This document shows, in pieces, positions 8,729 through 17,416 of a stretch of DNA of 64,000 nucleotides. The position numbers were made by a program, and so were the translations under genes. The notes under the pieces are model-generated. The model did no database searches, had not been told where the DNA came from, and worked only from the letters and a program-made list of their open reading frames with translations. Each line of letters opens with the position of its first letter. Within the stretch, counting starts at the first letter, position 1. Origin of the DNA: Oscillospiraceae bacterium (GTDB taxonomy: Bacteria > Bacillota > Clostridia > Oscillospirales > Acutalibacteraceae); the NCBI GenBank assembly GCA_015066595.1, contig SVNZ01000003.1:1-64000 (forward strand). Direction: 5' to 3'.

Positions 8729-10420
8729 TTAGAAGCTACTTACTGTTTTTCCGCTGATGAGATCTTGTACACAGTCAGAGAATTTTGTGCAGTAGCTCTT
8801 ATATACTAAGCTCTGGACTCTACCGTTTATTGAAGCGATATACTTTGTGTTGCCTGTAGCAAAAACCTCAATAACATCAGTAGCTCTGCCGGTTGAGTAT
8901 GAAAGCTCAATGGTGAGTGCCACAGTGCCTGAGGCACTTTTGTTTGTGTTGCCCGCATTTTGCATATTTCCGATGTTTTGATAGAAGATGTAGAAGTTGT
9001 CAGAGTCAAGCTCTTTGCCTTTGTATGTAGCAGTGGTAGAGTTGACCTGCTCTTCAACACCGTCAGTGTTAGTGACCGTATCTGTCACAGTGGTCACATC
9101 AAAGCTATATGTGCCGCTACTATCTTTCACAACAATTTTTGTAAGAGAGTCGAAGTTAGGGTCGATAACAACATCGGGCACAAGCTTTTCGTAGCTTGTG
9201 TTTACCCATGGAACAGATGACTCTTTTATCTGATAGATGATATTGCTATCTGACAGCAGGTACACATTTTCATCCTGTGGCTTTGAAGCACAAAGCGTAA
9301 CAGTTGTGTCAGGATAAACAGCAGTGAGCTGTGCATACGGTGTAGCAAGTCCGTATTGTGTGAGCTGAGCGTTACTTGGGTTTATGCACACAGCCTTGTC
9401 AGCATACAGACCACGGATAGCACCTGAGATGTTTGCTGCTTCAACTTCGCTTATAAACATCTTTTCAGGTTTGATCATAACATATGATGAGTCGATAGCC
9501 TTATCATCGTTTGGTCTGATTTCGATGTCGCTGTCATATGCACTGCCGATAAGCTCAACTGATTCAAATTCTGCGTTATCGGTGGTTGAAGCTGAGTCGT
9601 TGACTGTAAGAGTAACAAGATCGAGTACTGAGAAAAGAAAACCATCCACAGCGGCTGTCTCTACAACGTACACCGCTTTGCTGTCACCGAACATAATATA
9701 AGTGCCGAGCTCTGATGGAGCATCGTCGCCCACAATGATTGTGGAAGTTGTGTCGTCAGTAAAAGTTGTTTTAACTATTGCTCTTGGGTTATCAAAACCA
9801 TAGTCGGACGAGTTTTCGCCGACAGGATCAGCAACAGAAGTGAAACCTATAGCAGCAACATCATCAGCTATAGTATCAGGTCCGCCACTTTGAAGGTCTA
9901 TGTCTTCAAAGCCTACTAAGGTATATATAGTAGCTTCGCTTTCTTCTTCGCCGGTTTCTTCGCTTACTGTAACCGGAGTTTCAGCGAGTACGGTGTAAGT
10001 ACCTGACTCGTTTTCTATATCAATTTGTTTGATGTCTGATGGGGTGTACTCAATGAGTGTACCGTAGCTGTTGTTTTCAACCTCGCCTTTTTCGTTTAAG
10101 ACTAGCTGGGCCTGGTGTTCACCGTCTTCATCAACACTGAGGTTTATTTCAGAGCCATAGTCTATTTCGTGCTCATCTTCAGGTGCGGGCAAACTTTTGA
10201 GTAGCATAACAACCGCTACTATGAGTAAAACAGCAAGTGCACCCATAATTACCCAGAACATACCTTTTGAAAGCTTTTTAGGCTTTTTATCCTTTTTAAC
10301 AGAAGAGGTTTCACGCTCTAAAAAAGTTTTTAGAGCATCATTTTCTTCAACAGTTTCGATTACGTCATTAGTTATTGTATCTGGTCCATTTAGATTAGGA
10401 GTAGTGTTTGTATCAGCCAT
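8729..10420 (-). CDS. DUF4340-type membrane-anchored protein
   Basis: A 563-residue protein: a charged cytoplasmic N-terminus (1-52) rich in Glu and Lys, one transmembrane helix at about 54-74, and a long extracellular beta-rich region. The alternating strands with TxYxLVGFED and DYGFDNPRAIVKTTF-like segments resemble the DUF4340 family seen beside ABC-2 transporters and GldG-like proteins. The start overlaps the upstream stop codon by one base (TAATG), indicating translational coupling. It is the last gene of a four-gene operon. It probably forms the external part of a membrane complex with the ABC proteins; the substrate is unknown. The family name is from motif memory and should be searched. 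Confidence 0.7.
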   Translation of the reverse strand: MADTNTTPNLNGPDTITNDVIETVEENDALKTFLERETSSVKKDKKPKKLSKGMFWVIMGALAVLLIVAVVMLLKSLPAPEDEHEIDYGSEINLSVDEDGEHQAQLVLNEKGEVENNSYGTLIEYTPSDIKQIDIENESGTYTVLAETPVTVSEETGEEESEATIYTLVGFEDIDLQSGGPDTIADDVAAIGFTSVADPVGENSSDYGFDNPRAIVKTTFTDDTTSTIIVGDDAPSELGTYIMFGDSKAVYVVETAAVDGFLFSVLDLVTLTVNDSASTTDNAEFESVELIGSAYDSDIEIRPNDDKAIDSSYVMIKPEKMFISEVEAANISGAIRGLYADKAVCINPSNAQLTQYGLATPYAQLTAVYPDTTVTLCASKPQDENVYLLSDSNIIYQIKESSVPWVNTSYEKLVPDVVIDPNFDSLTKIVVKDSSGTYSFDVTTVTDTVTNTDGVEEQVNSTTATYKGKELDSDNFYIFYQNIGNMQNAGNTNKSASGTVALTIELSYSTGRATDVIEVFATGNTKYIASINGRVQSLVYKSYCTKFSDCVQDLISGKTVSSF

Positions 10421-11943
10421 TATTTATGCCTCCTGCGTAACCACATAATAATACCGACAGCTACAACAAGAAGAGGTACGATGTATCTGAACAGCACTGC
10501 AAGGACTGTCGCTGTTGCAGTGGATGTGATACCAAGTTCACTGGAATCAAGCGACTTACCCTCAACTGTCAGAGATGCGTCGTCACGCTGTGCTATAGTG
10601 TTGAACAGGTTGATGATATAAGCAGAGTTGTTGAAGCTTGTGGCTTTGAGTGCTGATTCTGAGAAAGCACCGTATGAGCCGAAAACGATAACATTTGAGC
10701 TTTTTGTTTCATCTTCGTTACCCTGTGATGAAATAGCAGCACCGACGAGCTTTTGTGGTTCTTCTTCGTTGTATTCCCAGTTTTCATCTGCATCAAGCGG
10801 CATCATGACAGCGTTTTCTGATGATGAAAGAAGTGAAGTAGCAGAAGTGTCTAAAAGCTCAACAGGCATACAATACATCAGTACTACAGGGATTGTAGTA
10901 TCTCTAAGCCCTGACGCAAACTCTGTTTCGTCGTAGTTATAAATAGAGATCAGGTTAGGATACATAGAGTTTGTCATATACTGTGCATCTGTTTCATATA
11001 TCCAGCCTTTGTTTATAGCCATACCCCATTCTTCGAGCAGGGTGTCGATGTACGGTGTTTCTGTAGTGATAAGGTCGTTAGGAACATACAAAAGCGTGTG
11101 ACCATATTCACCGTCATTGTACAACCAGTCAACAAGAGTGTCGTATGTGTCCTTATCGATATCGTTAGTCGGAGCAAAAATAACTACAAACTGTGAGTCG
11201 TCTGAAATCTGACCATTTAAAAGTGATACGGTTTCGATTTCATAAGCGTTGTTTGACAAAAGTGAAGCAAGAGAAGCTGTGTCCAACTCGCCCTGACCTG
11301 AGAGCATAGTGATTTTCACTTTTTCTTCTGTAGTGACATTGAGAATAGCTGTGAGCAATGCCTGCTCAAGAGTCTGGCCTGAAATTACATATTCACCATA
11401 TGTTGAAAGTGTCTCCTGATCATAAGAGAAGACATCTTCGTGTGCTACAGCGATGTAGTTGTCTTTGTGTTCAACTAAAAGCAGATAAGATTCTCCTGTC
11501 CAGTTGACATCAGGATATGCTGATGTGAAAGTAGGGTTAGTAGCAAGGCTTACGTATTTCAGGGTCAGGTGCTTGGACTGTTGTTCAAATGCATGCAAAA
11601 GCTTGTTGACTTGAACGTAGTATTCGCCTTGTGCTTCTAAAGTTTTTTCTTCTACGAGGACATAGACATTTACGTCGTCAGAGAGCTTTGACATATAGTC
11701 AACAGAGGTATCTGTCAGCTCGTACACATCACCTGCAGTGAGGTCTGTGCTGAGCACAGGAAAACGCTGAGTGAGCAGATTTGCAACGATGTTGAGTCCT
11801 ACGATAACTGCTACAAAAATAACAGTTAAAAGAATAGCCATAGAGCCACGTTTGGCATTTCTTGATTTAAAGAAAGCGATGAGCTTATTAGGTTTTTTGT
11901 CCTTTTTAGGAGCAGGGGTCATATTTTCTTTGTTAGTATTCAT
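10420..11943 (-). CDS. GldG-like ABC-associated auxiliary membrane protein
   Basis: A 507-residue protein with a basic N-terminus, one helix at about 35-57, a long external domain (about 65-475) and a C-terminal helix followed by WLRRRHK. The early motif LSTDLTAGDVYELTDTSV is typical of GldG-like proteins linked to ABC-2 transporters, whose external part resembles class I glutamine amidotransferase folds. Members are best known from Bacteroidetes gliding, but homologs occur widely in non-gliding Firmicutes. It sits 12 bases after the permease gene and overlaps the DUF4340 gene by one base. A role in gliding is not implied. Function unresolved. Confidence 0.75.
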   Translation of the reverse strand: MNTNKENMTPAPKKDKKPNKLIAFFKSRNAKRGSMAILLTVIFVAVIVGLNIVANLLTQRFPVLSTDLTAGDVYELTDTSVDYMSKLSDDVNVYVLVEEKTLEAQGEYYVQVNKLLHAFEQQSKHLTLKYVSLATNPTFTSAYPDVNWTGESYLLLVEHKDNYIAVAHEDVFSYDQETLSTYGEYVISGQTLEQALLTAILNVTTEEKVKITMLSGQGELDTASLASLLSNNAYEIETVSLLNGQISDDSQFVVIFAPTNDIDKDTYDTLVDWLYNDGEYGHTLLYVPNDLITTETPYIDTLLEEWGMAINKGWIYETDAQYMTNSMYPNLISIYNYDETEFASGLRDTTIPVVLMYCMPVELLDTSATSLLSSSENAVMMPLDADENWEYNEEEPQKLVGAAISSQGNEDETKSSNVIVFGSYGAFSESALKATSFNNSAYIINLFNTIAQRDDASLTVEGKSLDSSELGITSTATATVLAVLFRYIVPLLVVAVGIIMWLRRRHK

Positions 11944-11955
11944 TTTTTGCCCTCC

Positions 11956-12660
11956 TTAGCTCCAGCGTTTTTTCTCAAACACTCTGATTGTCAGGAAAAC
12001 AAAGATAGCAATTACGCTGACAAAAAAGACAAAGTTTGAGAGGTTAAGTATGCCGTATGTAAAATTCATAAAGTTGTTATTAAAAGATACTTTGCTTAAA
12101 ATACCTGTCAAAAAAGTTGACTGAGTGATGTTCGCAAGTGAGTCAATCATATATATAAAGAGACCTGCAGCGATGCTGATAATAGCAGCGATAACCTGAC
12201 TTTCAGTAAGTGCAGAAATAAAGATGTCGATAGCAATCAGCGAACCACCCAAAAGTAACATGCCGAGTATAGTGCACAGTATAACAGCCCACTGAGGTGT
12301 TGTGAAAAAGCTGATGACTATAGCATATACAATAAAAATAGCGACACAGCAAGCATAAAGGATGAATGCAGACAAAAACTTGCCCATTACAACCTCGAAC
12401 AAGCTCACAGGAGCAGTCAGCAACGCCTGATCGGTTTTCTGACGCTTTTCCTCAGAAAAAGATTTCATCGTGATAATCGGAATGAGGAAAAGAATGATCA
12501 TAAACATATTTGAAAATACCGGCGTCAGGTTTGATGAGCCATAGTAAAGGCAATAAAGATAGAAGTACATACCTGAGAAAAAGTAGAAAACAGCCATAAC
12601 GATGTAACCGATAGCGCTGTTAAAATAAGCAGAAAGTTCACGTCTTAGTATCGCTAGCAT
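11956..12660 (-). CDS. ABC-2 type transporter permease (GldF-like)
   Basis: A 234-residue permease with about six transmembrane helices. It begins MLAILRRELSAYFNSAIGYIVMAVF and has the SFSEEKRQKTDQALLTAPVS segment between helices 2 and 3, typical of ABC-2 permeases in GldF-like operons. The start codon overlaps the ATPase stop codon by one base (TAATG), so the two are translationally coupled and expected to form one membrane complex with the ATPase dimer. It lacks an ATP-binding domain of its own. The exported or extracted substrate cannot be predicted. Confidence 0.85.
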   Translation of the reverse strand: MLAILRRELSAYFNSAIGYIVMAVFYFFSGMYFYLYCLYYGSSNLTPVFSNMFMIILFLIPIITMKSFSEEKRQKTDQALLTAPVSLFEVVMGKFLSAFILYACCVAIFIVYAIVISFFTTPQWAVILCTILGMLLLGGSLIAIDIFISALTESQVIAAIISIAAGLFIYMIDSLANITQSTFLTGILSKVSFNNNFMNFTYGILNLSNFVFFVSVIAIFVFLTIRVFEKKRWS

Positions 12661-13601
12661 TATCTGTTTCCTCCTTTAGCTCTTTGATTTTGAGAAGTAA
12701 GCTGTAAGAAGCTTTCTTCAAGAGTCATACCGCCACTACGCATCTCAAGGATAGCACAGTCAGCATTTGCAAGTGCTTTGAACACACCTTTTCTGATATC
12801 AACAGTGTTGTCATAGTCTACAGCGTAGAGGTTAGTACCTGTCTGGGTAACTTTCTTTACACCGTAAACTTCGTTTATTGCGTTTGATACGCTTGATGGA
12901 GTGCCTTCAACCTCGAGCAAGAGCTGTCCCTTGCCGGAAAGTACGGTTGACAACTCGTTAGTCTTTGCGTCAGCAACGATTTTACCGTTAGAGATAACAA
13001 CAATTCTGTCGCATATAGCAGAAACCTCTGACAAAACATGAGAAGAAAAGATAACAGTGTGCTTTTTGCCAAGTCCCTTTATGAGATTTCGGATTTCGAT
13101 AATCTGTTTAGGGTCAAGACCGACTGTAGGCTCATCCAAGATAAGTACAGGAGGATTGCCAAGCAATGCTTGTGCAAAGCCGACACGTTGTTTATAACCT
13201 TTTGAAAGGTTTTTGATGATTCTATCTTGTACATCTGAAATCTTGACGATAGCCATAACCTCTTTGATGTGCTCATCTTTAGGAAGCTTGACCTTTTTGA
13301 TGTCAAACATAAATTCAAGATAGCTCTTAACAGTCATATCAGGATACAGCGGTGGGATTTCCGGAAGATATCCTATCTTAGATTTAGTTTCTTTTGGGTT
13401 TTCCAGGATTTCAGAACCATCGACAGAGACTGTGCCTGATGTTGATGACAGGTAGCCTGTGATGATGTTCATAGTGGTGGATTTTCCGGCACCGTTAGGT
13501 CCTAAAAAGCCCAACACTTCGCCACTTTGGGCAGTAAAACTGATGTCATCTACAGCTTTGATATCGCCGTAGCATTTGGTCAGATTTTTTACCTCAACCA
13601 T
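12660..13601 (-). CDS. ABC transporter ATP-binding protein (GldA-like)
   Basis: A 313-residue ATPase. It has Walker A GPNGAGKST (about residue 38), signature LSKGYKQRVGFAQAL, Walker B LILDEPTVGLDP and the switch His in IFSSHVLSEV. The C-terminal ~90 residues form the extension usual in ABC-2 drug/lantibiotic and Gld-type ATPases. ATG at 13601 is preferred over an upstream in-frame start because AAGGAGAG precedes it. First gene of a four-gene operon with the ABC-2 permease, GldG-like and DUF4340 proteins. A perfect inverted repeat, ATGCACA-n4-TGTGCAT, lies about 30 bases before the start and could regulate the operon. Confidence 0.92.
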   Translation of the reverse strand: MVEVKNLTKCYGDIKAVDDISFTAQSGEVLGFLGPNGAGKSTTMNIITGYLSSTSGTVSVDGSEILENPKETKSKIGYLPEIPPLYPDMTVKSYLEFMFDIKKVKLPKDEHIKEVMAIVKISDVQDRIIKNLSKGYKQRVGFAQALLGNPPVLILDEPTVGLDPKQIIEIRNLIKGLGKKHTVIFSSHVLSEVSAICDRIVVISNGKIVADAKTNELSTVLSGKGQLLLEVEGTPSSVSNAINEVYGVKKVTQTGTNLYAVDYDNTVDIRKGVFKALANADCAILEMRSGGMTLEESFLQLTSQNQRAKGGNR

Positions 13602-13631
13602 TAGTTTTCTCTCCTTTTTATATACTGAAAA

Positions 13632-13649
13632 ATGCACAAAAATGTGCAT
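13632..13649. promoter_or_regulatory. inverted repeat in the leader of the ABC/DUF4340 operon
   Basis: ATGCACA (13632-13638), four A, TGTGCAT (13643-13649): a perfect 7-base inverted repeat 30 bases before the first start codon. It could be a repressor operator or a short RNA hairpin. No matching regulator is encoded next to it. Confidence 0.5.
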
Positions 13650-13733
13650 ATATCTACATCGTACATAATACAATAAAACACACTTTAAATAAAGAGCTTT
13701 TCATAAAAGTTCACAAATTTTCAGAATATCATC

Positions 13734-13767
13734 ACAAAAAAGGACACCGAGAGGCCTCGGTGTCCTT
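13734..13767 (-). terminator. terminator of the rnf operon
   Basis: AAGGACACCGAG (13740-13751) pairs perfectly with CTCGGTGTCCTT (13756-13767). The adjacent plus-strand A run gives the U tract on the minus-strand transcript. Confidence 0.95.
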
Positions 13768-13787
13768 AATATCTGTGTTTTTTAGTT

Positions 13788-14582
13788 TTAAAGAGTGATG
13801 CAATGGCAAGGGCAGTTCTCAACACAAGCACCACAGGAGGTGCACTTATCACTGTCGATTGATGCACAGAAGTCAGTCACTGTGACAGCACCTGCTTCGC
13901 ATACTTTTACACATTTCTGACAGCCGATACAAGCAGCTTTGCATGCTTTTTTAGCAACAGCACCTTTGTCGTGGTTACTGCATCGAACAACTGCCTTTGG
14001 CTCTTTTTCTTCTATAGTGATGAGTTTTCTCGGGCAAGCTTCGGCGCACAGTCCGCAACCACCGCATTTGTCATAGTCTACAACAGCCACACCGTTACAA
14101 ACAGTGATGGCATCACTTAGGCACGCTTTTACGCAGTCACCCATACCAAGACAACCGTAAGAACAAGAAGTCACACCGCCACCGATTTTGTGTGCAGCAA
14201 GACAGCTGTTCACACCTTGGAAAGTTGCTTTATTCTGAGTATTGTCACAGCTGCCCATACAGTGGATAACAGCAGCTCTTTTCACGGTTTCGCCCGCTAC
14301 ACCCAAAAGCTCAGAAATAGCATCGGTGCATTCTTCACCGCCGGGCGAACAAAGACCCGGTTTTGCTTCACCTTTTGAAAGAGCTTTTGCATAGCCCTCA
14401 CAGCCTGAGTATCCGCAAGCGCCGCAGTTAGCGCCCGGCAGAAGCTCAAGTACCGCTTCGGCTTTTTCGTCTTTTGGCACAGCCATAACGATAGATGCTA
14501 TAGCAAGCACAAGACCAATAACAAGGCCGATGCCTGCTACAACACAAATAGCAATAAGTACAGCAAATAATGTGTCGTTCAT
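13788..14582 (-). CDS. rnfB: Rnf complex subunit RnfB (iron-sulfur)
   Basis: Electron-input subunit of the Rnf ferredoxin:NAD oxidoreductase; 264 residues. An N-terminal membrane helix (about 4-32) is followed by the domain binding one cluster (CGACGYSGCEGYAKAL). Several ferredoxin-type 4Fe-4S motifs then appear, including CGGCGLCAEACP, CIGCQKCVKVC and CTSCGACVENCPCHC. It takes electrons from reduced ferredoxin and passes them into the complex. Last gene of the rnfCDGEAB operon, 12 bases after rnfA, with AGGAGG-like GGAGGT before the ATG and a strong terminator behind. All recognised cluster ligands appear present. Confidence 0.96.
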   Translation of the reverse strand: MNDTLFAVLIAICVVAGIGLVIGLVLAIASIVMAVPKDEKAEAVLELLPGANCGACGYSGCEGYAKALSKGEAKPGLCSPGGEECTDAISELLGVAGETVKRAAVIHCMGSCDNTQNKATFQGVNSCLAAHKIGGGVTSCSYGCLGMGDCVKACLSDAITVCNGVAVVDYDKCGGCGLCAEACPRKLITIEEKEPKAVVRCSNHDKGAVAKKACKAACIGCQKCVKVCEAGAVTVTDFCASIDSDKCTSCGACVENCPCHCITL

Positions 14583-14594
14583 TTCTTTACCTCC

Positions 14595-15218
14595 TTATGC
14601 CAATGGTATGAGCTTGTCGACAAAGCCTGAAAAGCCCAAAAAGCTTAGTGCTACCAGAGAAGCCGCTACCAAAGTGATAGGCAAGCCTTTCATAGTTTCA
14701 GGAATGTCAGAGTTTTCCATACGAGTTCTTACACCTGCGAACATAACCATAGCCACTAAAAATCCGATACCTGCACCCAGTGCATTTATAAGAGCGTGAC
14801 CGTATGTGTAGGTGAACATAGTTGTTGTGTCTACCTTCTGGAGTACGAGCATCGTAACGCCTAAGATAGCACAGTTGGTAGTAATGAGTGGAAGATACAC
14901 ACCCAGCGACTGATACAGTGATGGAATGTGCTTTTTGAGTACGATTTCAACCAGCTGTACAAGACCTGCAATGATAAGAATGAAAACGATAGTTTGAAGA
15001 TAGGAGAGATCGTTTGGTACTAAAAGATATTGATATATAGGGTATGTAACAGCAGTTGCAAGCACCATTACAAATGTAACCGCAGCACTCATACCCACAG
15101 CTGTGTTGAGTTTCTTTGATACACCTAAGAAAGGACAAATACCGAGGAATTTGCACAGCACGTAGTTTTCAGTGAGTATTGCCGCTAAAAATACGGACAC
15201 AAGAGATTTAAATAGCAT
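14595..15218 (-). CDS. rnfA: Rnf complex subunit RnfA (membrane)
   Basis: Integral membrane subunit of Rnf, 207 residues, about six helices. The opening contains LTENYVLCKFLGICPFLGVS, which carries the two conserved Cys residues near the first helix that ligate the intramembrane 2Fe-2S cluster shared with RnfE. The start overlaps the end of rnfE by 11 bases, which couples their translation. RnfA and RnfE are homologous, oppositely oriented subunits thought to form the electron and cation path across the membrane. Confidence 0.97.
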   Translation of the reverse strand: MLFKSLVSVFLAAILTENYVLCKFLGICPFLGVSKKLNTAVGMSAAVTFVMVLATAVTYPIYQYLLVPNDLSYLQTIVFILIIAGLVQLVEIVLKKHIPSLYQSLGVYLPLITTNCAILGVTMLVLQKVDTTTMFTYTYGHALINALGAGIGFLVAMVMFAGVRTRMENSDIPETMKGLPITLVAASLVALSFLGFSGFVDKLIPLA

Positions 15219-15918
15219 TTGCAGCTACCTCCTTGTCTGTAGATTCAGCATCACAGCCGATGTTAGCGTTTTTGCAGGTTTTGCTCATCGGACAACCCTG
15301 ACAAGGTGAGTCAACTATTTTTTTGCCGGCTTTGCGGTTGAGCTTGTTAGCAAGAGCAATGAGCATACCATATACAAAGAATCCGCCCGGAGGCAGTATA
15401 AAGATGAGTATCTGCACTGGTAGTACTTCTATACCGAAGATAGTACCTGCACCGAGTACTTCACGGATGATACCCATGAGCAGCAACGCTGCAGTAAAAC
15501 CGACACCCATACCAAGACCGTCGATGATACTGGGGATAACACTGTTTTTGCTTGCGTACATTTCAGCACGACCCAAGATGATACAATTTACAACGATGAG
15601 TGGCAAAAAGATACCGAGTGAATCATTGATAGCCGGAGAAAACGCTTTGACTATCATCTGAACAATAGTAACAAAGCCTGCGATGATAGTGATGTATGCT
15701 GGGATTCTTACCTTATCAGGAATAACCTTTCGAAGCATAGAGATAACAGCGTTTGAGCACACAAGTACTGCAGTAGCCGCAACACCCATACCAATAGCGT
15801 TAGAAGCTGAGGTGGTAACAGCAAGTGTCGGACAAGTACCGAGCATCAGGCATAGTACAGGGTTTTCTTTCACTATGCCTTTAGTAAATTCCTGAAAAAG
15901 TGATTTTTTCTGTGCCAT
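15208..15918 (-). CDS. rnfE: Rnf complex subunit RnfE with Cys-rich tail
   Basis: Membrane subunit of Rnf, 236 residues, about six helices and homologous to RnfA. The conserved cysteines are in NPVLCLMLGTCPTLAV. After the last helix there is a tail of about 40 residues with the pattern C-x2-C-x4-C-x6-C (CQGCPMSKTC onward), ending in an acidic stretch. This tail is not needed for the core fold and might bind a metal or an extra Fe-S cluster; that is inference. Its start overlaps the rnfG stop by one base. Its gene is fifth from the end of the minus-strand sector and fourth in the operon. Confidence 0.95.
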   Translation of the reverse strand: MAQKKSLFQEFTKGIVKENPVLCLMLGTCPTLAVTTSASNAIGMGVAATAVLVCSNAVISMLRKVIPDKVRIPAYITIIAGFVTIVQMIVKAFSPAINDSLGIFLPLIVVNCIILGRAEMYASKNSVIPSIIDGLGMGVGFTAALLLMGIIREVLGAGTIFGIEVLPVQILIFILPPGGFFVYGMLIALANKLNRKAGKKIVDSPCQGCPMSKTCKNANIGCDAESTDKEVAANAI

Positions 15919-16484
15919 TACTGTTCACCTCCTATTTCTGCGTTATAGATTTCACACGCTTCATTTACAGCAGCGATAACAGCACGTGAGCTGATAGTCG
16001 ATGATGTAACAGCGTCAACTTTTTGACCGTTACCTGCGTAGTCTTTGTCAACAACAATAGAGTAGTTTGTGAAAAGACCTTTAAAGCGTGATGTAAAATC
16101 TTCGTTAGATGTATTTTTTCCAAGACCGGGAGTTTCGTCGTCGTTATAGTAAACGTCGATGTTTATTATCTCACCGTCTTTAATACCGGTCATAACCTTG
16201 ACCTGACCACCGTAACCGTTAGCAACAGTTGAGATGGCATAACCTACAATGTTGCCACTACCGTCTTTGCCTGCGTACAAAACATCGGCGGTGATTTCTT
16301 CAAATTCTACAGCATCAGGACAGACAATAGTCATTGATTCTTGTTGTGACTGAGCTTCGTTTTCTGCAATTTTTGTAGCTGTTACGCCATTTGTGATAGC
16401 AAGTGCTGCTGTCATAACAGCACAGATGATAAAGAGGGAAATTACAGGGATAAAAACTGCTTTAAAGCTGATTTTTTTCATCAT
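15918..16484 (-). CDS. rnfG: Rnf complex subunit RnfG (covalent FMN)
   Basis: 188-residue subunit with an N-terminal membrane anchor (about 8-30) and an extracytoplasmic FMN-binding domain. FMN is attached to a Thr in the motif DAVTSSTISSRAV (about 158-170), the counterpart of the (S/T)GAT-like site of the NqrC/RnfG family. It relays electrons between membrane subunits. Overlaps rnfD by four bases (ATGA) and rnfE by one base, consistent with a tightly coupled operon. Confidence 0.95.
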   Translation of the reverse strand: MMKKISFKAVFIPVISLFIICAVMTAALAITNGVTATKIAENEAQSQQESMTIVCPDAVEFEEITADVLYAGKDGSGNIVGYAISTVANGYGGQVKVMTGIKDGEIINIDVYYNDDETPGLGKNTSNEDFTSRFKGLFTNYSIVVDKDYAGNGQKVDAVTSSTISSRAVIAAVNEACEIYNAEIGGEQ

Positions 16485-17416
16485 TTATCCCCCTTTGCTT
16501 TTTTAACTTTGCCAAATGCCTTAGGAGTTGTGAGAGCCTCAATATGAGGAACAAGAATGTTCATCAGAATGATTGAGAAAGAAACGCCTTCAGGCATATT
16601 GGAGTATGTTCTAAGCAGTATTGTCAGTACACCGCAACCTATAGCAAAAATTACTTTACCCCATTTTGTGATAGGAGAAGTAGCATAGTCAGTAGCCATA
16701 AAGATAGCACCCAGCAATAAACCACCTGAAAGAATCTGATACAAAGGGTCCTCTCCGACAACAAGTGCCATGAGCCCTGATGACAGGATATACACACACG
16801 GAATAATAGGAGAGATGACCTTTTTAATAACAAGGTAAATACCGCCTAAAACGAGTGCAACAGCACAAGTTTCACCTAGTGAACCGCCTGTAGTTCCGAG
16901 CAGTAAATCCATATATGAAGCAGGTGTCTCGCAAGAAAGCGGAGTAGCGGATGCTACAGCATCAGGATTTTTGTACCAGAAAGCATCTACCCATGTCATC
17001 ATAGCATTAGGGAAAGATACCAGCAGTACAATTCTAGCAGCGAGTGCAGGGTTTACAAAGTTCATACCGATACCGCCGAACATTTGCTTTACAACAACGA
17101 TAGCAACAACACAGCCGAATATAGCGATAAGCGGATTGATGTTGACAGGTAGGTTGAGCGCAAGCAAAAGTCCAGTGACTACTGCTGACAGATCGCCGAT
17201 AGTTGTATCACGCTTCATTATTTTTCGAGAGAAATACTCGCACAAAACGCAGGTTGCAATACAAACAGCAATGAGCATCAGACTCATAGGTCCAAAGATA
17301 ATAACTGATGCTATAGACGCAGGAACAAGTGCGATGATAACGTCGAGCATTATCTTAGTAGTAGAGGAGTTTGAGCGAAAATGAGGGGAAGATGAAACGT
17401 ACATTTTGTTATCCAT
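16481..17416 (-). CDS. rnfD: Rnf complex subunit RnfD
   Basis: Large membrane subunit, 311 residues, with around nine or ten helices. It is homologous to NqrB and carries the flavin-attachment region VASATPLSCETPA (about residue 153). The opening VSSSPHFRSNSSTTKIMLDVIIALVPA is typical of the family. Thought to take part in ion translocation. The start codon overlaps the rnfC stop by one base. Whether this Rnf pumps sodium or protons cannot be told from the sequence. Confidence 0.96.
   Translation of the reverse strand: MDNKMYVSSSPHFRSNSSTTKIMLDVIIALVPASIASVIIFGPMSLMLIAVCIATCVLCEYFSRKIMKRDTTIGDLSAVVTGLLLALNLPVNINPLIAIFGCVVAIVVVKQMFGGIGMNFVNPALAARIVLLVSFPNAMMTWVDAFWYKNPDAVASATPLSCETPASYMDLLLGTTGGSLGETCAVALVLGGIYLVIKKVISPIIPCVYILSSGLMALVVGEDPLYQILSGGLLLGAIFMATDYATSPITKWGKVIFAIGCGVLTILLRTYSNMPEGVSFSIILMNILVPHIEALTTPKAFGKVKKAKGDK

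Noticed and set aside
10420-13601. Gliding motility operon, because of GldA/F/G resemblance.
   Set aside because: Only the ABC and GldG-like parts are present, none of the other gliding proteins are seen, and such ABC sets are common in non-gliding bacteria.
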